Under the pieces are notes generated by a model that searched no databases, was not told the DNA's origin, and saw nothing but the letters and a program-made list of their open reading frames with translations. Positions 30,620-39,706 of a stretch of DNA of 64,000 nucleotides are shown piece after piece (position 1 is the first letter of the stretch; each line of letters starts with the position of its first letter). The translations under genes and the position numbers were made by a program. Source of the DNA: Edwardsiella anguillarum ET080813 (lineage in GTDB: Bacteria; Pseudomonadota; Gammaproteobacteria; Enterobacterales; Enterobacteriaceae); assembly GCF_000264765.2 (NCBI RefSeq), contig NZ_CP006664.1, positions 682,001 through 746,000 of the forward strand, written 5' to 3'.

Positions 30620-31744
30620 ATGAGAATGGCGCACAAATCCTGGCTCAGCCTGAGCCTGGCCTGTCTGATCCTGGCAGGCTGTTCCACCAACGACGACGGC
30701 GTGATCCAGGCGCCGCCGCAGCCGGCCTACAGCGGCCCGGTCGAAGAGATCCCAGGCGCCGAACCGCGCTATGAGCCCGCCATTCCCAGCGCCAATCAGG
30801 ATTACAGCCGTAACGGCCAGCGCTATACCATCGTCAAGGATCCGTCCAACTTCTCCCAGATAGGCCTGGCGGCCAGCTACGGCGAAGAAAACCGCGGCAA
30901 CGTCACCGCCAGCGGTGAACAGTTCAACCCGGAGGCGATGAGCGCCGCCCACCCGACGCTGCCGATCCCCAGCTACGTGCGGGTAACCAACCTGGCCAAC
31001 GGCCGCCGCATCGTGGTGCGGATTAACGACCGCGGCCCCTATACCCCGGGGCGCATCATCGATCTGTCGACCGCCGCCGCCAACCGCCTGAACATTACCC
31101 AGCATACCAAGGTGCGCATCGACTTTATCAACGTCGCGCCGGACGGCAGCCTGTCCGGGCCGGGCACCATCGGTACCCGGGTCGCCAAGCAGAGCTATGC
31201 CCTGCCGGCCCGCCCGACGATCGGCATGGAGAGCCCGCAGCTCACCGTCAGCCCCTCCGCCACGGCGGGCCAGCCAACGGTCCGCGCCATCGAGAATCCG
31301 ACGCCGGCAAGCCTGGCGCCGACGGCAGAGGCCGCGCCTGGGCAGAGCATGCCGGTCAGCGCCCCCGCCAGCCATAGCGGTAGCTTCCTCGGTGCACCGC
31401 AGCCGCTGCGCAGCGGCGTGCTGGAAGAGAACGCCCCGGTTGCCGCCGCCCCGGTCGCCCCCCCGGCTCCCGCCAGCGCAGCGGTAGCACCGGCCGCCGC
31501 GAGCCACGCCGCGGCCAGCGGCCACTATCTGGTGCAGGTCGGCGCCGTCAGCAGCCATTCGCGCGCCGCCCAGTGGCAGCAGCAGCTGAGCCAACGCTTC
31601 GGCGTCCCCGGCAAAGTCGAGGCAAACGGCGCCCTCTACCGCGTCCAGCTGGGGCCGTTTGCCAGCCGCGCGCAGGCCAGCGCGCTGCAGCAGCGGCTGA
31701 GCAGCGAGGCCGGGCAACAGTCGTTCATTGCCACGGCGCCCTGA
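30620..31744 (+). CDS. rlpA: RlpA, septal-ring lytic-transglycosylase lipoprotein
   Basis: Outer-membrane lipoprotein that binds denuded septal glycan. The signal peptide ends in lipobox LAGC (Cys about residue 23). A double-psi beta-barrel domain (about residues 80-175) contains GLAASYGEENRGNVTASGEQF and RIVVRINDRGPYTPGRIIDLS. A long Ala/Pro/Ser-rich linker (about 190-295) leads to a C-terminal SPOR domain (about 298-374, HYLVQVGAVSS). It is longer than the E. coli protein mainly through the linker. Confidence 0.94.
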   Translation: MRMAHKSWLSLSLACLILAGCSTNDDGVIQAPPQPAYSGPVEEIPGAEPRYEPAIPSANQDYSRNGQRYTIVKDPSNFSQIGLAASYGEENRGNVTASGEQFNPEAMSAAHPTLPIPSYVRVTNLANGRRIVVRINDRGPYTPGRIIDLSTAAANRLNITQHTKVRIDFINVAPDGSLSGPGTIGTRVAKQSYALPARPTIGMESPQLTVSPSATAGQPTVRAIENPTPASLAPTAEAAPGQSMPVSAPASHSGSFLGAPQPLRSGVLEENAPVAAAPVAPPAPASAAVAPAAASHAAASGHYLVQVGAVSSHSRAAQWQQQLSQRFGVPGKVEANGALYRVQLGPFASRAQASALQQRLSSEAGQQSFIATAP

Positions 31745-31843
31745 GCCTGCTGACGCTGGCCCGCCCGTCGCGGGCCATGCAACACTTATACACATATTGA
31801 TTGTGTAAAAAACCATTGCCACGCTATGCCTTAGCGTACCATC

Positions 31844-31852
31844 TGCTATAGT
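31844..31852 (+). promoter_or_regulatory. Extended -10 promoter element upstream of dacA
   Basis: TGCTATAGT (31844-31852) fits an extended -10 box, about 48 bases before the dacA ATG. No good -35 hexamer sits at 17 bases. Offered as a likely promoter only. Confidence 0.4.
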
Positions 31853-31899
31853 GTGGCTCGTTTGTCACTGTTTAATTCACGGATGTTGTAGTCCCCATC

Positions 31900-33111
31900 A
31901 TGAAACGCAAAGTTGCTTCCCAAACACTGAAATACGCTGTCGCCGGCGGTCTGCTGGCCGTGGCGCTCACCGGTGCGGCCCGCGCCGACGACGTTAACCT
32001 GAAGACCATGATCCCGGGCGTGCCGCAAATCGATGCCGAAGCCTATATTCTGATCGACTACAACTCCGGCAAGGTGCTGGCGGAGCACAACGCCGACGAG
32101 CGACGTAATCCGGCCTCGCTGACCAAGATGATGACCAGCTACGTCATCGGACAGGCGATGCGCGCGGGCAAGTTCGGTGAGAATGACGTCGTCACCGTCG
32201 GCAAAGACGCCTGGGCGACGGGCAACCCGGTGTTCCAGGGCTCCTCGCTGATGTTCCTCAAGCCGGGCGATCAGGTCTCCGTGGGGAACCTGATCCGCGG
32301 GATCAACCTGGTCTCCGGTAACGATGCCTGCGTCGCCATGGCCGACTATGTCGCCGGCAGCCAGGACGCCTTCGTCGGCCTGATGAACAGCTACGTGAAG
32401 GCGCTGGGTCTGCAGAACACCCACTTTGAGACGGTACACGGCCTGGACGCGCCGGGGCAGTTCAGCTCCGCCCGCGACATGGCGCTGATCGGCCAGGCGC
32501 TGATCCGCGACGTCCCCCATGAGTACGCCATCTACAAAGAGAAAGAGTTCACCTATAACAACATCCGCCAGACCAACCGTAACGGTCTGCTGTGGGATAC
32601 CAGCATGAACGTGGACGGCATCAAAACCGGCCATACCGCCTCTGCGGGCTATAACCTGGTGGCCTCGGCGACCGAGGGCAACATGCGCCTGATCTCCGCC
32701 GTCATGGGCGGCCGCACCTTTAAGGGACGCGAGACCGAGAGCAAGAAGCTGCTGACCTGGGGCTTCCGCTTCTTTGAAACCGTCTCGCCGCTGAAGGCCG
32801 GGCGTGAGTTCGCCTCTGAGCCGGTCTGGTTCGGTGACACCGACCGCGCCCAGCTGGGAGTCGATAAAGACGTCTACCTGACCATCCCGCGCGGACGGAT
32901 GAAAGATCTCAAGGCCAGCTATGTGCTGAACAGTAACGAGCTGGATGCCCCGCTGGCCAAGGATCAGGTGGTCGGTACGATCAACTTCCAGCTGGACGGC
33001 AAGACCATCGAGCAGCGCCCGCTGGTGGTGCTGAACGAAGTGAAAGAGGGTGGTTTCTTCAGCCGGATGATCGATCATATCAAGCTGCTGTTTCATCGCT
33101 GGTTTGGTTAA
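31900..33111 (+). CDS. dacA: DacA, penicillin-binding protein 5 (D,D-carboxypeptidase)
   Basis: Periplasmic membrane-anchored carboxypeptidase trimming the terminal D-Ala of pentapeptides. The signal peptide covers about residues 1-29 ([16 protein letters not shown]). The active site SLTK is Ser73-Lys76, SGN is in [11 protein letters not shown] and KTG in [12 protein letters not shown]. The C-terminus is an amphipathic anchor ([14 protein letters not shown]). It has 403 residues, as in E. coli PBP5. Confidence 0.97.
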   Translation: MKRKVASQTLKYAVAGGLLAVALTGAARADDVNLKTMIPGVPQIDAEAYILIDYNSGKVLAEHNADERRNPASLTKMMTSYVIGQAMRAGKFGENDVVTVGKDAWATGNPVFQGSSLMFLKPGDQVSVGNLIRGINLVSGNDACVAMADYVAGSQDAFVGLMNSYVKALGLQNTHFETVHGLDAPGQFSSARDMALIGQALIRDVPHEYAIYKEKEFTYNNIRQTNRNGLLWDTSMNVDGIKTGHTASAGYNLVASATEGNMRLISAVMGGRTFKGRETESKKLLTWGFRFFETVSPLKAGREFASEPVWFGDTDRAQLGVDKDVYLTIPRGRMKDLKASYVLNSNELDAPLAKDQVVGTINFQLDGKTIEQRPLVVLNEVKEGGFFSRMIDHIKLLFHRWFG

Positions 33112-33167
33112 TCTGTGGCCAGCCCCTTGAAAAGGGCGTCGTCGGCCCCATTTGATCAGTAAGCAAG

Positions 33168-33187
33168 ACTCCCGCTACGGCGGGAGT
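33168..33187 (+). terminator. Hairpin downstream of dacA
   Basis: ACTCCCGC (33168-33175) pairs perfectly with GCGGGAGT (33180-33187) around TACG, followed by TATAATTTG. It is probably the dacA terminator, though the T-run is interrupted. TATAAT at 33188-33193 could double as a -10 box for ybeD, but no -35 is evident. Confidence 0.6.
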
Positions 33188-33223
33188 TATAATTTGTAGA
33201 TAGTGCAATACGCTGGAGCTCAC

Positions 33224-33487
33224 ATGAAAACCAAACTGAATGAACTGCTCGAATTCCCGTGCGAGTTTACCTATAAAGTCATGGGACTGGCACAGCCTGA
33301 GCTGGTTGATCAGGTTGTTGAAGTGGTACAGCGCCATGCGCCGGGTGACTACACCCCGCAGGTTAAGCCGAGCAGCAAAGGGAACTACCACTCCGTTTCC
33401 ATCACCATCAATGCGACCCACATTGAGCAAGTTGAGACGCTGTATGAAGAACTGGGCAACATTGAAATCGTGCGCATGGTTCTGTAA
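33224..33487 (+). CDS. ybeD: YbeD, ACT-like DUF493 protein
   Basis: Small conserved protein with an ACT-like regulatory fold; function not established. The ATG at 33224 has GGAG 5 bases upstream and gives 87 residues, the E. coli length; an in-frame GTG at 33203 is rejected. Core sequence includes [23 protein letters not shown] and [22 protein letters not shown]. It precedes lipB as in E. coli, separated by a strong terminator. Confidence 0.95.
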   Translation: MKTKLNELLEFPCEFTYKVMGLAQPELVDQVVEVVQRHAPGDYTPQVKPSSKGNYHSVSITINATHIEQVETLYEELGNIEIVRMVL

Positions 33488-33520
33488 TCACAGTTAATTA
33501 ACTAAAATACAGCATTTATC

Positions 33521-33563
33521 GCGGCCCGGTATGGCGTTATAGCCTACCGGGCCGCGCTTTTTT
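33521..33563 (+). terminator. Terminator of ybeD
   Basis: An 11-bp GC-rich stem pairs 33521-33531 (GCGGCCCGGTA) with 33545-33555 (TACCGGGCCGC), followed by GC and TTTTTT (33558-33563). A strong rho-independent terminator between ybeD and lipB. Confidence 0.9.
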
Positions 33564-33631
33564 GCCGATTCGGCACTGGTGAGTCAGGGCGACAGTCGGT
33601 ATAATGGCCTTACCAATTTTTTAACCTGAAG

Positions 33632-34300
33632 ATGACGCCATTGCAACAAGATAGCCTCATACTGCGTCAGCTGGGGTTGCAGCCCTATCTCCCCGTCTCG
33701 CAGGCCATGCACCGCTTCACCGATCGCCGTGACGCCGATACGCCGGACGAGCTGTGGCTGGTGGAGCACCCCGCCGTGTTTACCCAGGGGCAGGCCGGCA
33801 AGGCTGAGCATCTGCTCAATCCCGGCGATATTCCGGTTATCCAGAGCGATCGCGGCGGCCAGGTCACCTATCACGGCCCCGGACAGCAGGTGATGTACGT
33901 CCTGCTCGATCTGCGCCGCGGCCACCGCGGCGTGCGCGAGCTGGTCAGTTGGCTTGAAGAGAGCGTGGTGCGCACCCTGTCAGAGCTGGATATTCAGGCC
34001 TATCCGCGCCCCGATGCGCCGGGCGTCTACGTTGACGGGCAGAAAATCTGCTCCCTCGGCCTGCGCATCCGCAAGGGGTGTTCGTTCCACGGCCTGGCGC
34101 TGAATGTCGCCATGGATCTCTCCCCTTTCCAGCGCATTAACCCCTGTGGCTACGCCGGCCTGCAGATGACCCAGGTCAGCGCCCTGTGCCCGGGGGTAAC
34201 CCTGACGCAGGTTCAGCCCCGTCTGGTGCACCATTTTACCCAACTGCTCGGCTATACCCGGCTTGAGCACAGCCAGTGGAATCCGCAAGACTATGAGTAA
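33632..34300 (+). CDS. lipB: LipB, octanoyl-ACP:protein N-octanoyltransferase
   Basis: Transfers octanoate from ACP to the lipoyl domains of 2-oxoacid dehydrogenases and the GcvH protein. It has 222 residues. Family motifs are [20 protein letters not shown], the Lys in [15 protein letters not shown] and the catalytic Cys in NPCGYAG. It overlaps lipA by 8 bases, coupling the two lipoate steps. Confidence 0.95.
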   Translation: MTPLQQDSLILRQLGLQPYLPVSQAMHRFTDRRDADTPDELWLVEHPAVFTQGQAGKAEHLLNPGDIPVIQSDRGGQVTYHGPGQQVMYVLLDLRRGHRGVRELVSWLEESVVRTLSELDIQAYPRPDAPGVYVDGQKICSLGLRIRKGCSFHGLALNVAMDLSPFQRINPCGYAGLQMTQVSALCPGVTLTQVQPRLVHHFTQLLGYTRLEHSQWNPQDYE

Positions 34301-35258
34301 ACCAATTCAGATGGAACGTGGCGTGAAATACCGCGACGCAGACAAGATGGCCCTGATCCCGGTGAAGTCCGTCGCCGTTGAGCGTGAACAGATGCTGCGC
34401 AAGCCGGAGTGGATGAAGATCAAACTGCCGGCCGATTCCAGCCGAATTCAGGGTATCAAGGCGGCGATGCGCAAGAATGGTCTGCACTCCGTGTGCGAAG
34501 AGGCCTCCTGCCCCAACCTGGCCGAGTGTTTCAACCACGGCACCGCCACCTTTATGATCCTGGGTGCCATCTGCACCCGCCGCTGTCCGTTCTGCGACGT
34601 GGCCCACGGCCGCCCGCTGGCGCCCGACGCCAACGAACCGGAAAAGCTGGCGCAGACCATCGCCGACATGGGGTTGCGCTACGTGGTGATCACCTCCGTT
34701 GACCGCGACGATCTGCGCGACGGCGGCGCCCAGCACTTTGCCGACTGTATCCGCGCCATCCGCGCCAAAAGCCCGCAGATCCGCATCGAAACCCTGGTGC
34801 CGGACTTCCGCGGCCGCATGGATCGCGCCCTGGCGCTGCTGCAGGACAATCCGCCGGACGTGTTCAACCACAACCTGGAGAACATTCCGCGGCTGTACCG
34901 CCAGGTGCGCCCGGGCGCCAACTATGAATGGTCTCTGCGTCTGCTGCAGCAGTTCAAGCAACAGCATCCGCAGATCCCGACCAAGTCAGGGCTGATGGTA
35001 GGGCTAGGAGAGACCAATCAGGAAATTATCGAAGTGATGCGCGATCTGCGCGCGCACGGCGTCACGATGCTGACGCTGGGGCAATACCTGCAGCCAAGCC
35101 GCCACCATCTACCGGTGCAGCGCTACGTCAGCCCGGAGGAGTTTGCCGACATGAAGGCCGAGGCGCTGGCCATGGGCTTTACCCACGCCGCCTGCGGCCC
35201 CTTTGTCCGCTCTTCTTACCATGCCGACCTGCAGGCTCAGGGCATGGAGGTCAAGTAA
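34293..35258 (+). CDS. lipA: LipA, lipoyl synthase
   Basis: Radical-SAM enzyme inserting two sulfurs into octanoyl groups. The radical-SAM motif CTRRCPFC and the auxiliary-cluster cysteines in [12 protein letters not shown] are both present. The C-terminus contains the conserved RSSYHA. The ATG at 34293 ([15 protein letters not shown]) gives 321 residues, the E. coli length; in-frame codons from 34263 overlap lipB and are rejected. Confidence 0.97.
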   Translation: MSKPIQMERGVKYRDADKMALIPVKSVAVEREQMLRKPEWMKIKLPADSSRIQGIKAAMRKNGLHSVCEEASCPNLAECFNHGTATFMILGAICTRRCPFCDVAHGRPLAPDANEPEKLAQTIADMGLRYVVITSVDRDDLRDGGAQHFADCIRAIRAKSPQIRIETLVPDFRGRMDRALALLQDNPPDVFNHNLENIPRLYRQVRPGANYEWSLRLLQQFKQQHPQIPTKSGLMVGLGETNQEIIEVMRDLRAHGVTMLTLGQYLQPSRHHLPVQRYVSPEEFADMKAEALAMGFTHAACGPFVRSSYHADLQAQGMEVK

Positions 35259-35275
35259 GCGCGCGCAAACGCAGC

Positions 35276-35300
35276 GCAGGGCTGATCGGATCAGCCCTGC
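35276..35300. terminator. Perfect palindrome downstream of lipA
   Basis: A 12-bp perfect inverted repeat (GCAGGGCTGATC, one-base centre, GATCAGCCCTGC) lies 17 bases after the lipA stop. There is no T-run on either side, so it may be a weak bidirectional terminator or 3'-end stabiliser between convergent lipA and tatE. Confidence 0.5.
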
Positions 35301-35397
35301 CAGACTGCCGTTGACAAAACTGGTTACAACTTAGGGATGTTCCTTCTTCCCCCGATTCCGGAGCGCGGCCCCTTGGCCAGCCCCCCGAATATCCGGA

Positions 35398-35598
35398 TTA
35401 TTCTTTATTCTCTACCCGGGGCGCCGCCTCTGCGCCGTCACTTTTTTTGGCCGCCGGCGTCTCGTCGTTCATCGCTTTTTTGAACCCCTTCAGCGCCGCC
35501 CCGAGATCGGACCCCAGCGTACGCAGCTTATTGGTACCAAACAGCAATACGATCAGCACAGCAATGACCAGAAGCTTGGTAATACTAATACCTTCCAT
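35398..35598 (-). CDS. tatE: TatE, Sec-independent translocase subunit
   Basis: Small inner-membrane TatA-like subunit of twin-arginine export. It has 66 residues: an N-terminal membrane helix ([20 protein letters not shown]) is followed by the amphipathic helix beginning [19 protein letters not shown] and an acidic tail. The ATG at 35598 is chosen because AAGG precedes it and it matches E. coli TatE; in-frame codons up to 35649 are rejected. Convergent with lipA as in E. coli. Confidence 0.94.
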   Translation of the reverse strand: MEGISITKLLVIAVLIVLLFGTNKLRTLGSDLGAALKGFKKAMNDETPAAKKSDGAEAAPRVENKE

Positions 35599-35825
35599 AA
35601 ATACCTTCTTATGTTGTATACCGCACCGCCCAGGCGGCCGAAGAAACATCGCTTGCAGTAAGCAAGGGTTATTAACCGTAAAAATGGCTAACGGCGCAAA
35701 AACAAGATGTAACAGAGTTAAACCAACTGTTCTCAGTCCGCTAACCGCGGCAGGCGAGGAAAAAGAGGAAAGAAACGGGGGAAAGGGGCCGACCGCAGAC
35801 GCGGTCCGGCATGGAGACCCGTCGC

Positions 35826-36155
35826 TCAGGGACGGTCGCAGCCCTGCGCGCCCAGCGTGGCCAGATACGCATTAAACGCCGCCGCATCGCGCGCCAGCGC
35901 CTCGATATGGCTGCCCACGATCTTGAACTGGCGCAGCAGGCCATTGTTCTCCGGCAGCGAGCCCAGATCGACCAGCTTACGGGTCAGCTGCTCACTCTGC
36001 TGCAGCAGGGCCGCCTCGCGTTGACGCGCCTGCGCCAGCTGCAGCTGCATGCCCTCACACTCCTGCTGCCACGCCAGGCGCTGCTGTTCAAAGCTTGATT
36101 TCAGATCGTCCAGCGCTGCCAATGAATTACGCAGCTGTACTTCCAAGTCAGACAT
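35826..36155 (-). CDS. Small coiled-coil protein of unknown function
   Basis: A predicted cytosolic protein of 109 residues from the ATG at 36155, where GGGGGAAGG stands upstream. The first 75 residues are rich in Leu, Gln, Glu and Ala with heptad spacing ([22 protein letters not shown]), suggesting a long coiled coil. The C-terminal part ([23 protein letters not shown]) is more globular. There is no signal peptide or membrane helix. I do not recognise the family. Coding potential is supported by the ribosome site and by the surrounding frames being much poorer. Confidence 0.65.
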   Translation of the reverse strand: MSDLEVQLRNSLAALDDLKSSFEQQRLAWQQECEGMQLQLAQARQREAALLQQSEQLTRKLVDLGSLPENNGLLRQFKIVGSHIEALARDAAAFNAYLATLGAQGCDRP

Positions 36156-36396
36156 TACACCTTCCCCCGGACGGTACGGCGCAGCGCGCCGCACATCGCC
36201 GATACATTAACCACGTCACATGGCACCCGATACACCGGCCTTTTCTTCTTACGCCAGTCATCATAATTAGCTTGCTGGATAAATGCGACCCTTTGCCGGG
36301 GTTACCCGAGAATTCAAGCAAAATCCTATAGGTCCGGCCGCCGTCGTACGGCATCCTCGCCGGAGCAGACCCACCGCGCGGCGGCGGGTCGCACGC

Positions 36397-37314
36397 TTAC
36401 GGCAGCGGGTTACCCGCCGCCAGATAAATCTGATACCACTCCTCACGACTCAGGCTGAGCGCACACGCCTGCGCAATCTGCGTCAGCCGCTCCGCATTCA
36501 TGCTGCCGGCTACCACCTGCATCTGCGCCGGGTGGCGCAGGATCCAGGCCGTCGCCAGCGTGGTCTTACTGGCGCCGTGGTGGGCGGCGATCGCCGCCAG
36601 CGTCTGGTTCAGCGGCGCAAAGTCAGGATGATCCAGGAACACGCCGCTGAACATGCCGAACTGGAACGGCGACCAGGCCTGCAGGGTAATATCATGCAGG
36701 CGACAGTAGTTCAGCGTATCGCCGTCGCGATCGACGGCGGCGTCGCCCTGCACATTGACGTTGATCCCGCTGCGCACCATACCGCAGTGGGCGATGCCAA
36801 ACTGCATCTGGTTCACCCGCAGCGGCTGAGCCAGAAACTTCTGCAGCAGCGCCATCTGCAGCGGCGCGTGGTTAGATACCCCAAAGGCCCTGACCTTGCC
36901 GCTCGCCTGTAGGCGATCGAACGCTTCGGCCACCTCCTGCGGCTCCACCAGCGCATCGGGACGGTGCAGCAGCAACATATCCAGATAGTCACACTGCAGT
37001 CGCTGCAGGATACCGTCCACCGACGCCATAATATGGCGGAAGGAGAAATCATAGTAGCCGCGGCGAATGCCGCACTTGGACTGAATAAAGAGCCCCTCCC
37101 GCTGCGCGCCGTTCAGACGGACCGCGCGGGCAAAGCGGCGCTCGCACTCCCCGCCGCCGTAGATATCGGCGTGATCGAACGCGTTGATCCCCAGCGCCAG
37201 CGCATGGTCGATCAGGCTGGCGGCCTGGCGGTCATCCAGCTCGGTCAGGCGCATGCAGCCCAGCGCGATGGCGGAGACCTGCGGGCCATCAACGCCCAAT
37301 GTCATCTGTTTCAT
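36397..37314 (-). CDS. Aldo/keto reductase, YdhF-like
   Basis: Putative NADPH-dependent oxidoreductase of the aldo/keto reductase superfamily, cytosolic. The catalytic tetrad elements are visible: Asp/Tyr in NAFDHADIYGGGECE, Lys in QSKCGIRRG and His in LLLHRPDALVEP. The C-terminal cofactor region is RHPAQMQVVAGSMNAERLTQI. The ATG at 37314 follows GAGAGGAG and gives 305 residues (E. coli YdhF 298). The physiological substrate is unknown. It diverges from the nickel permease gene across 268 bases. Confidence 0.88.
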   Translation of the reverse strand: MKQMTLGVDGPQVSAIALGCMRLTELDDRQAASLIDHALALGINAFDHADIYGGGECERRFARAVRLNGAQREGLFIQSKCGIRRGYYDFSFRHIMASVDGILQRLQCDYLDMLLLHRPDALVEPQEVAEAFDRLQASGKVRAFGVSNHAPLQMALLQKFLAQPLRVNQMQFGIAHCGMVRSGINVNVQGDAAVDRDGDTLNYCRLHDITLQAWSPFQFGMFSGVFLDHPDFAPLNQTLAAIAAHHGASKTTLATAWILRHPAQMQVVAGSMNAERLTQIAQACALSLSREEWYQIYLAAGNPLP

Positions 37315-37462
37315 CTTCACTCCTCTCTGTGCTAAACCCGCGGCGGCGGGCGGCGCTGGATATCCCCGAGCATGACGTCCACTATGCCATAGACGGCTGG
37401 CCATGGGGCACCGCTGGCGTAACATTTATCACGCCGTTCGTAACAAACTTATACGTTTAGAG

Positions 37463-37490
37463 GTATGACAATTTTACAAAAATATCATAC
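37463..37490. promoter_or_regulatory. NikR operator (GTATGA-N16-TCATAC)
   Basis: GTATGA (37463-37468) and TCATAC (37485-37490) form a perfect dyad with a 16-base AT-rich spacer, identical to the published E. coli NikR consensus operator. It lies 93 bases upstream of the NiCoT permease start, so nickel-loaded NikR is predicted to repress that gene. The match is seen directly; binding is inferred. Confidence 0.88.
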
Positions 37491-37582
37491 ATTCCCCTCC
37501 CGTAACGGACGGTCTGCGAACATTCCCCACCGCCTTCCCCTCATCATATCGACGCCGTCGGCGCCACGGGAGAACACAGCAC

Positions 37583-38611
37583 ATGGCAGAGTACTCGAGC
37601 AAACAACGAGGGCTGGCGCTGCTGGCCCTGCTGATCGCAGCCAACCTCGCCGCCTGGATCTGGGCCTTTTGCGTCTTTCGCCACCACGCCGTCATGATGA
37701 GCGCAGCGCTGCTGGCCTACGGCTTTGGCCTGCGCCACGCGGTGGACGCCGACCATATCGCCGCCATCGATGCCGTCACCCGCAAGCTGATGCAGCAGGG
37801 GAAAAAACCGCTCGGCGTCGGCGCCTTCTTCTCCCTGGGCCACTCCACCATTGTGATTCTGGCCTGTCTGGCCATCGTGCTGACGTCGATGGCGTTTCGC
37901 GATCGCATCGATGCCCTACATCAGTACGGCGGGCTGATCGGTACCGCCGTATCGGCGCTGTTCCTGCTGGCGATGGGGCTGCTGAACCTGCTGATCCTAT
38001 TGGGGGTCTGGCGCCAATTCCGGCGGATCACCCACCCCGGAGCCGATACCGACAGCCTGCAGATGGATGATGCCTTGCCCGGTGGGCTGATGACCCGGCT
38101 GTTCCACCGCACCTTCCGTCTGGTTACCCGCAGCTGGCACATGTACCTGGTGGGATTCCTGTTCGGCCTGGGATTTGACACCGCCACCGAAGTCGGCCTG
38201 CTGGGGATTTCAGCCTCCGCCGCGACCCACGGGCTCTCCCTGTGGTCGCTGATGGTATTCCCGGCGCTGTTTACCGCCGGTATGGCGCTGGTGGATTCGT
38301 TGGATAACTTTGTCATGGTCGGCGCCTACGGCTGGGCCTTTTCCCACCCGATCCGCAAGCTGTACTACAACATGACCATCACCGCCGCCTCGGTCGCCGT
38401 GGCGCTGATCATCGGTGGCCTGGAGGCGCTGGGGCTTATCGCCGATAGCCTGCAGTTGCAGGGGGGCTTCTGGCAGATGATCGGCAGCCTCAATGACAAG
38501 ATGGGCAACGCCGGCTTCTGGGTCATCGGCGGTTTCATCCTGTTCTGGCTGCTGTCGCTGCTCAACTACCGCTGGCGCGGCTACGACCGGATCACCCTGA
38601 GCGCCAGTTGA
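37583..38611 (+). CDS. NiCoT-family nickel/cobalt permease
   Basis: Inner-membrane high-affinity Ni2+/Co2+ transporter of the NixA/HoxN family. It has 342 residues with about eight membrane helices. The signature metal motif HAVDADHI is in FGLRHAVDADHIAAIDAV. Further NiCoT motifs are FSLGHSTIV, LGFDTATEV and TAGMALVDSLDNFVM. A perfect NikR operator stands upstream, so nickel is the likely main substrate, presumably for hydrogenase or urease outside the window. It is a single gene with no ABC components nearby. Confidence 0.95.
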   Translation: MAEYSSKQRGLALLALLIAANLAAWIWAFCVFRHHAVMMSAALLAYGFGLRHAVDADHIAAIDAVTRKLMQQGKKPLGVGAFFSLGHSTIVILACLAIVLTSMAFRDRIDALHQYGGLIGTAVSALFLLAMGLLNLLILLGVWRQFRRITHPGADTDSLQMDDALPGGLMTRLFHRTFRLVTRSWHMYLVGFLFGLGFDTATEVGLLGISASAATHGLSLWSLMVFPALFTAGMALVDSLDNFVMVGAYGWAFSHPIRKLYYNMTITAASVAVALIIGGLEALGLIADSLQLQGGFWQMIGSLNDKMGNAGFWVIGGFILFWLLSLLNYRWRGYDRITLSAS

Positions 38612-38862
38612 GTAAAGTTACAATTCGCACCGTGATCTGCTGCGGCGTTCACGCTATGATCGCGCTATCCGGCCCACCGGGCTCCCCGCCCGGCGCCCGG
38701 TCACAGGGAGAACAGGCCGCGGCGGCGGCGGACGATACGTGAAAACGCCAGGCAATCCCGCCACCGGTCACGCTGCGCACGCGCCCTCATCGGGCGGCGA
38801 CAGACGGCCAGCGCGGCGGGCGTCGACCCCGCGTGACGCGTACACTTGCGGAACACAGCCTC

Positions 38863-39474
38863 ATGACTCAGACCTCACAGCGCATTTTTCTTCTTTGCGG
38901 CAGCCTGCTATTGCTGCTGATGGCCGGCTGCTCCAGCCGCCACCACCGCCCGGCGGCCAGCTATAACCCTCAGGCCTACGACGGCATCATCCAGGCGGCG
39001 GCGTCCCAGTACAACCTGGATCCTAAGCTTATCAAGGCGATCATCCAGGTCGAATCCAGCTACAATCCCAGCGCCGTCAGCCCCTCCAATGCCATCGGCC
39101 TCATGCAGATCAAGGCGGACGGCGCCGGCTGCGACGCCTATCGCTACCAGGGCCGGCGCGGCTGTCCGGACAGCGACGACCTGTACGATCCGGTCACCAA
39201 CATCCGACTGGGCGCCGCCTACCTCAGCGCGCTACAAAACCAGCAGCTCTACTGGATCAACGATCCTCTGACCCGCCGCTACGCCACCGAGGTGGCCTAC
39301 GCCAACGGCGCCGGAGCCCTGCTGCGCACCTTTTCCGCCAACCGCCAGACCGCCATCGCCATGATTAACAGCCTGACGCCGGAGGCCTTTCACTGGCACG
39401 TACGCCGTCATCATCCGGCGGCGCAGGCGCCGCGCTACATGCTCAAGGTCGAGACCGCCTATAACCATCTGTAG
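38863..39474 (+). CDS. emtA: EmtA/MltE, membrane-bound endolytic murein transglycosylase
   Basis: Outer-membrane lipoprotein that cleaves glycan strands endolytically. The signal peptide ends with lipobox MAGC (Cys23). The SLT domain has the catalytic Glu64 in IIQVESSYNPSAVS, GLMQIK and YANGAGALLRTFS. The ATG at 38863 gives 203 residues, equal to E. coli EmtA, with the catalytic Glu at the same number. An in-frame GTG at 38833 is possible, and neither start has a strong Shine-Dalgarno. The 250-base GC-rich region upstream shows no clear motif. Confidence 0.92.
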   Translation: MTQTSQRIFLLCGSLLLLLMAGCSSRHHRPAASYNPQAYDGIIQAAASQYNLDPKLIKAIIQVESSYNPSAVSPSNAIGLMQIKADGAGCDAYRYQGRRGCPDSDDLYDPVTNIRLGAAYLSALQNQQLYWINDPLTRRYATEVAYANGAGALLRTFSANRQTAIAMINSLTPEAFHWHVRRHHPAAQAPRYMLKVETAYNHL

Positions 39475-39479
39475 CAGGC

Positions 39480-39695
39480 TCAGCCTCCGTTGCACAGCGG
39501 TACGTTTTTACGGCAAAACGGGCACCAGGTATGACAACGGCTCAGCACGCTGTGTAGCCGAGCGCGGATCCGCCGCTGGCACGCCGGACAGGTGGCGTAG
39601 CGCAGATCCAGCAGCCCCTGCACCGCGCCGTCCGCGGCGCGCTCCTCTTCATCGCCGTCCGCCTGACGGCGGGCGCCCTGCATTCCCTGTGGCAT
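39480..39695 (-). CDS. Zinc-ribbon microprotein
   Basis: A 71-residue predicted protein of unknown function. The N-terminal half is acidic and Gln/Ala-rich. The C-terminal half has cysteines at 36, 39, 54, 58, 61 and 68; the CPAC...CPFC pairs look like a zinc ribbon. A very strong GGAGGAGG Shine-Dalgarno stands 5 bases before the ATG and overlaps the end of the upstream acyl-CoA ligase gene (stop 39707-39709). Co-transcription and translational coupling with that gene are therefore likely. I do not recognise a named family. Confidence 0.65.
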   Translation of the reverse strand: MPQGMQGARRQADGDEEERAADGAVQGLLDLRYATCPACQRRIRARLHSVLSRCHTWCPFCRKNVPLCNGG

Positions 39696-39706
39696 CGTTC
39701 CTCCTC

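Noticed and set aside
38640-38800. Possible cobalamin riboswitch upstream of emtA (AGGGAG and CCCGCC stretches)
   Set aside because: The conserved order of core elements (GGTGxxAxTCC between AGGGAA and CCCGC, and a GCCACTG box) is missing, and the downstream gene is a murein hydrolase.
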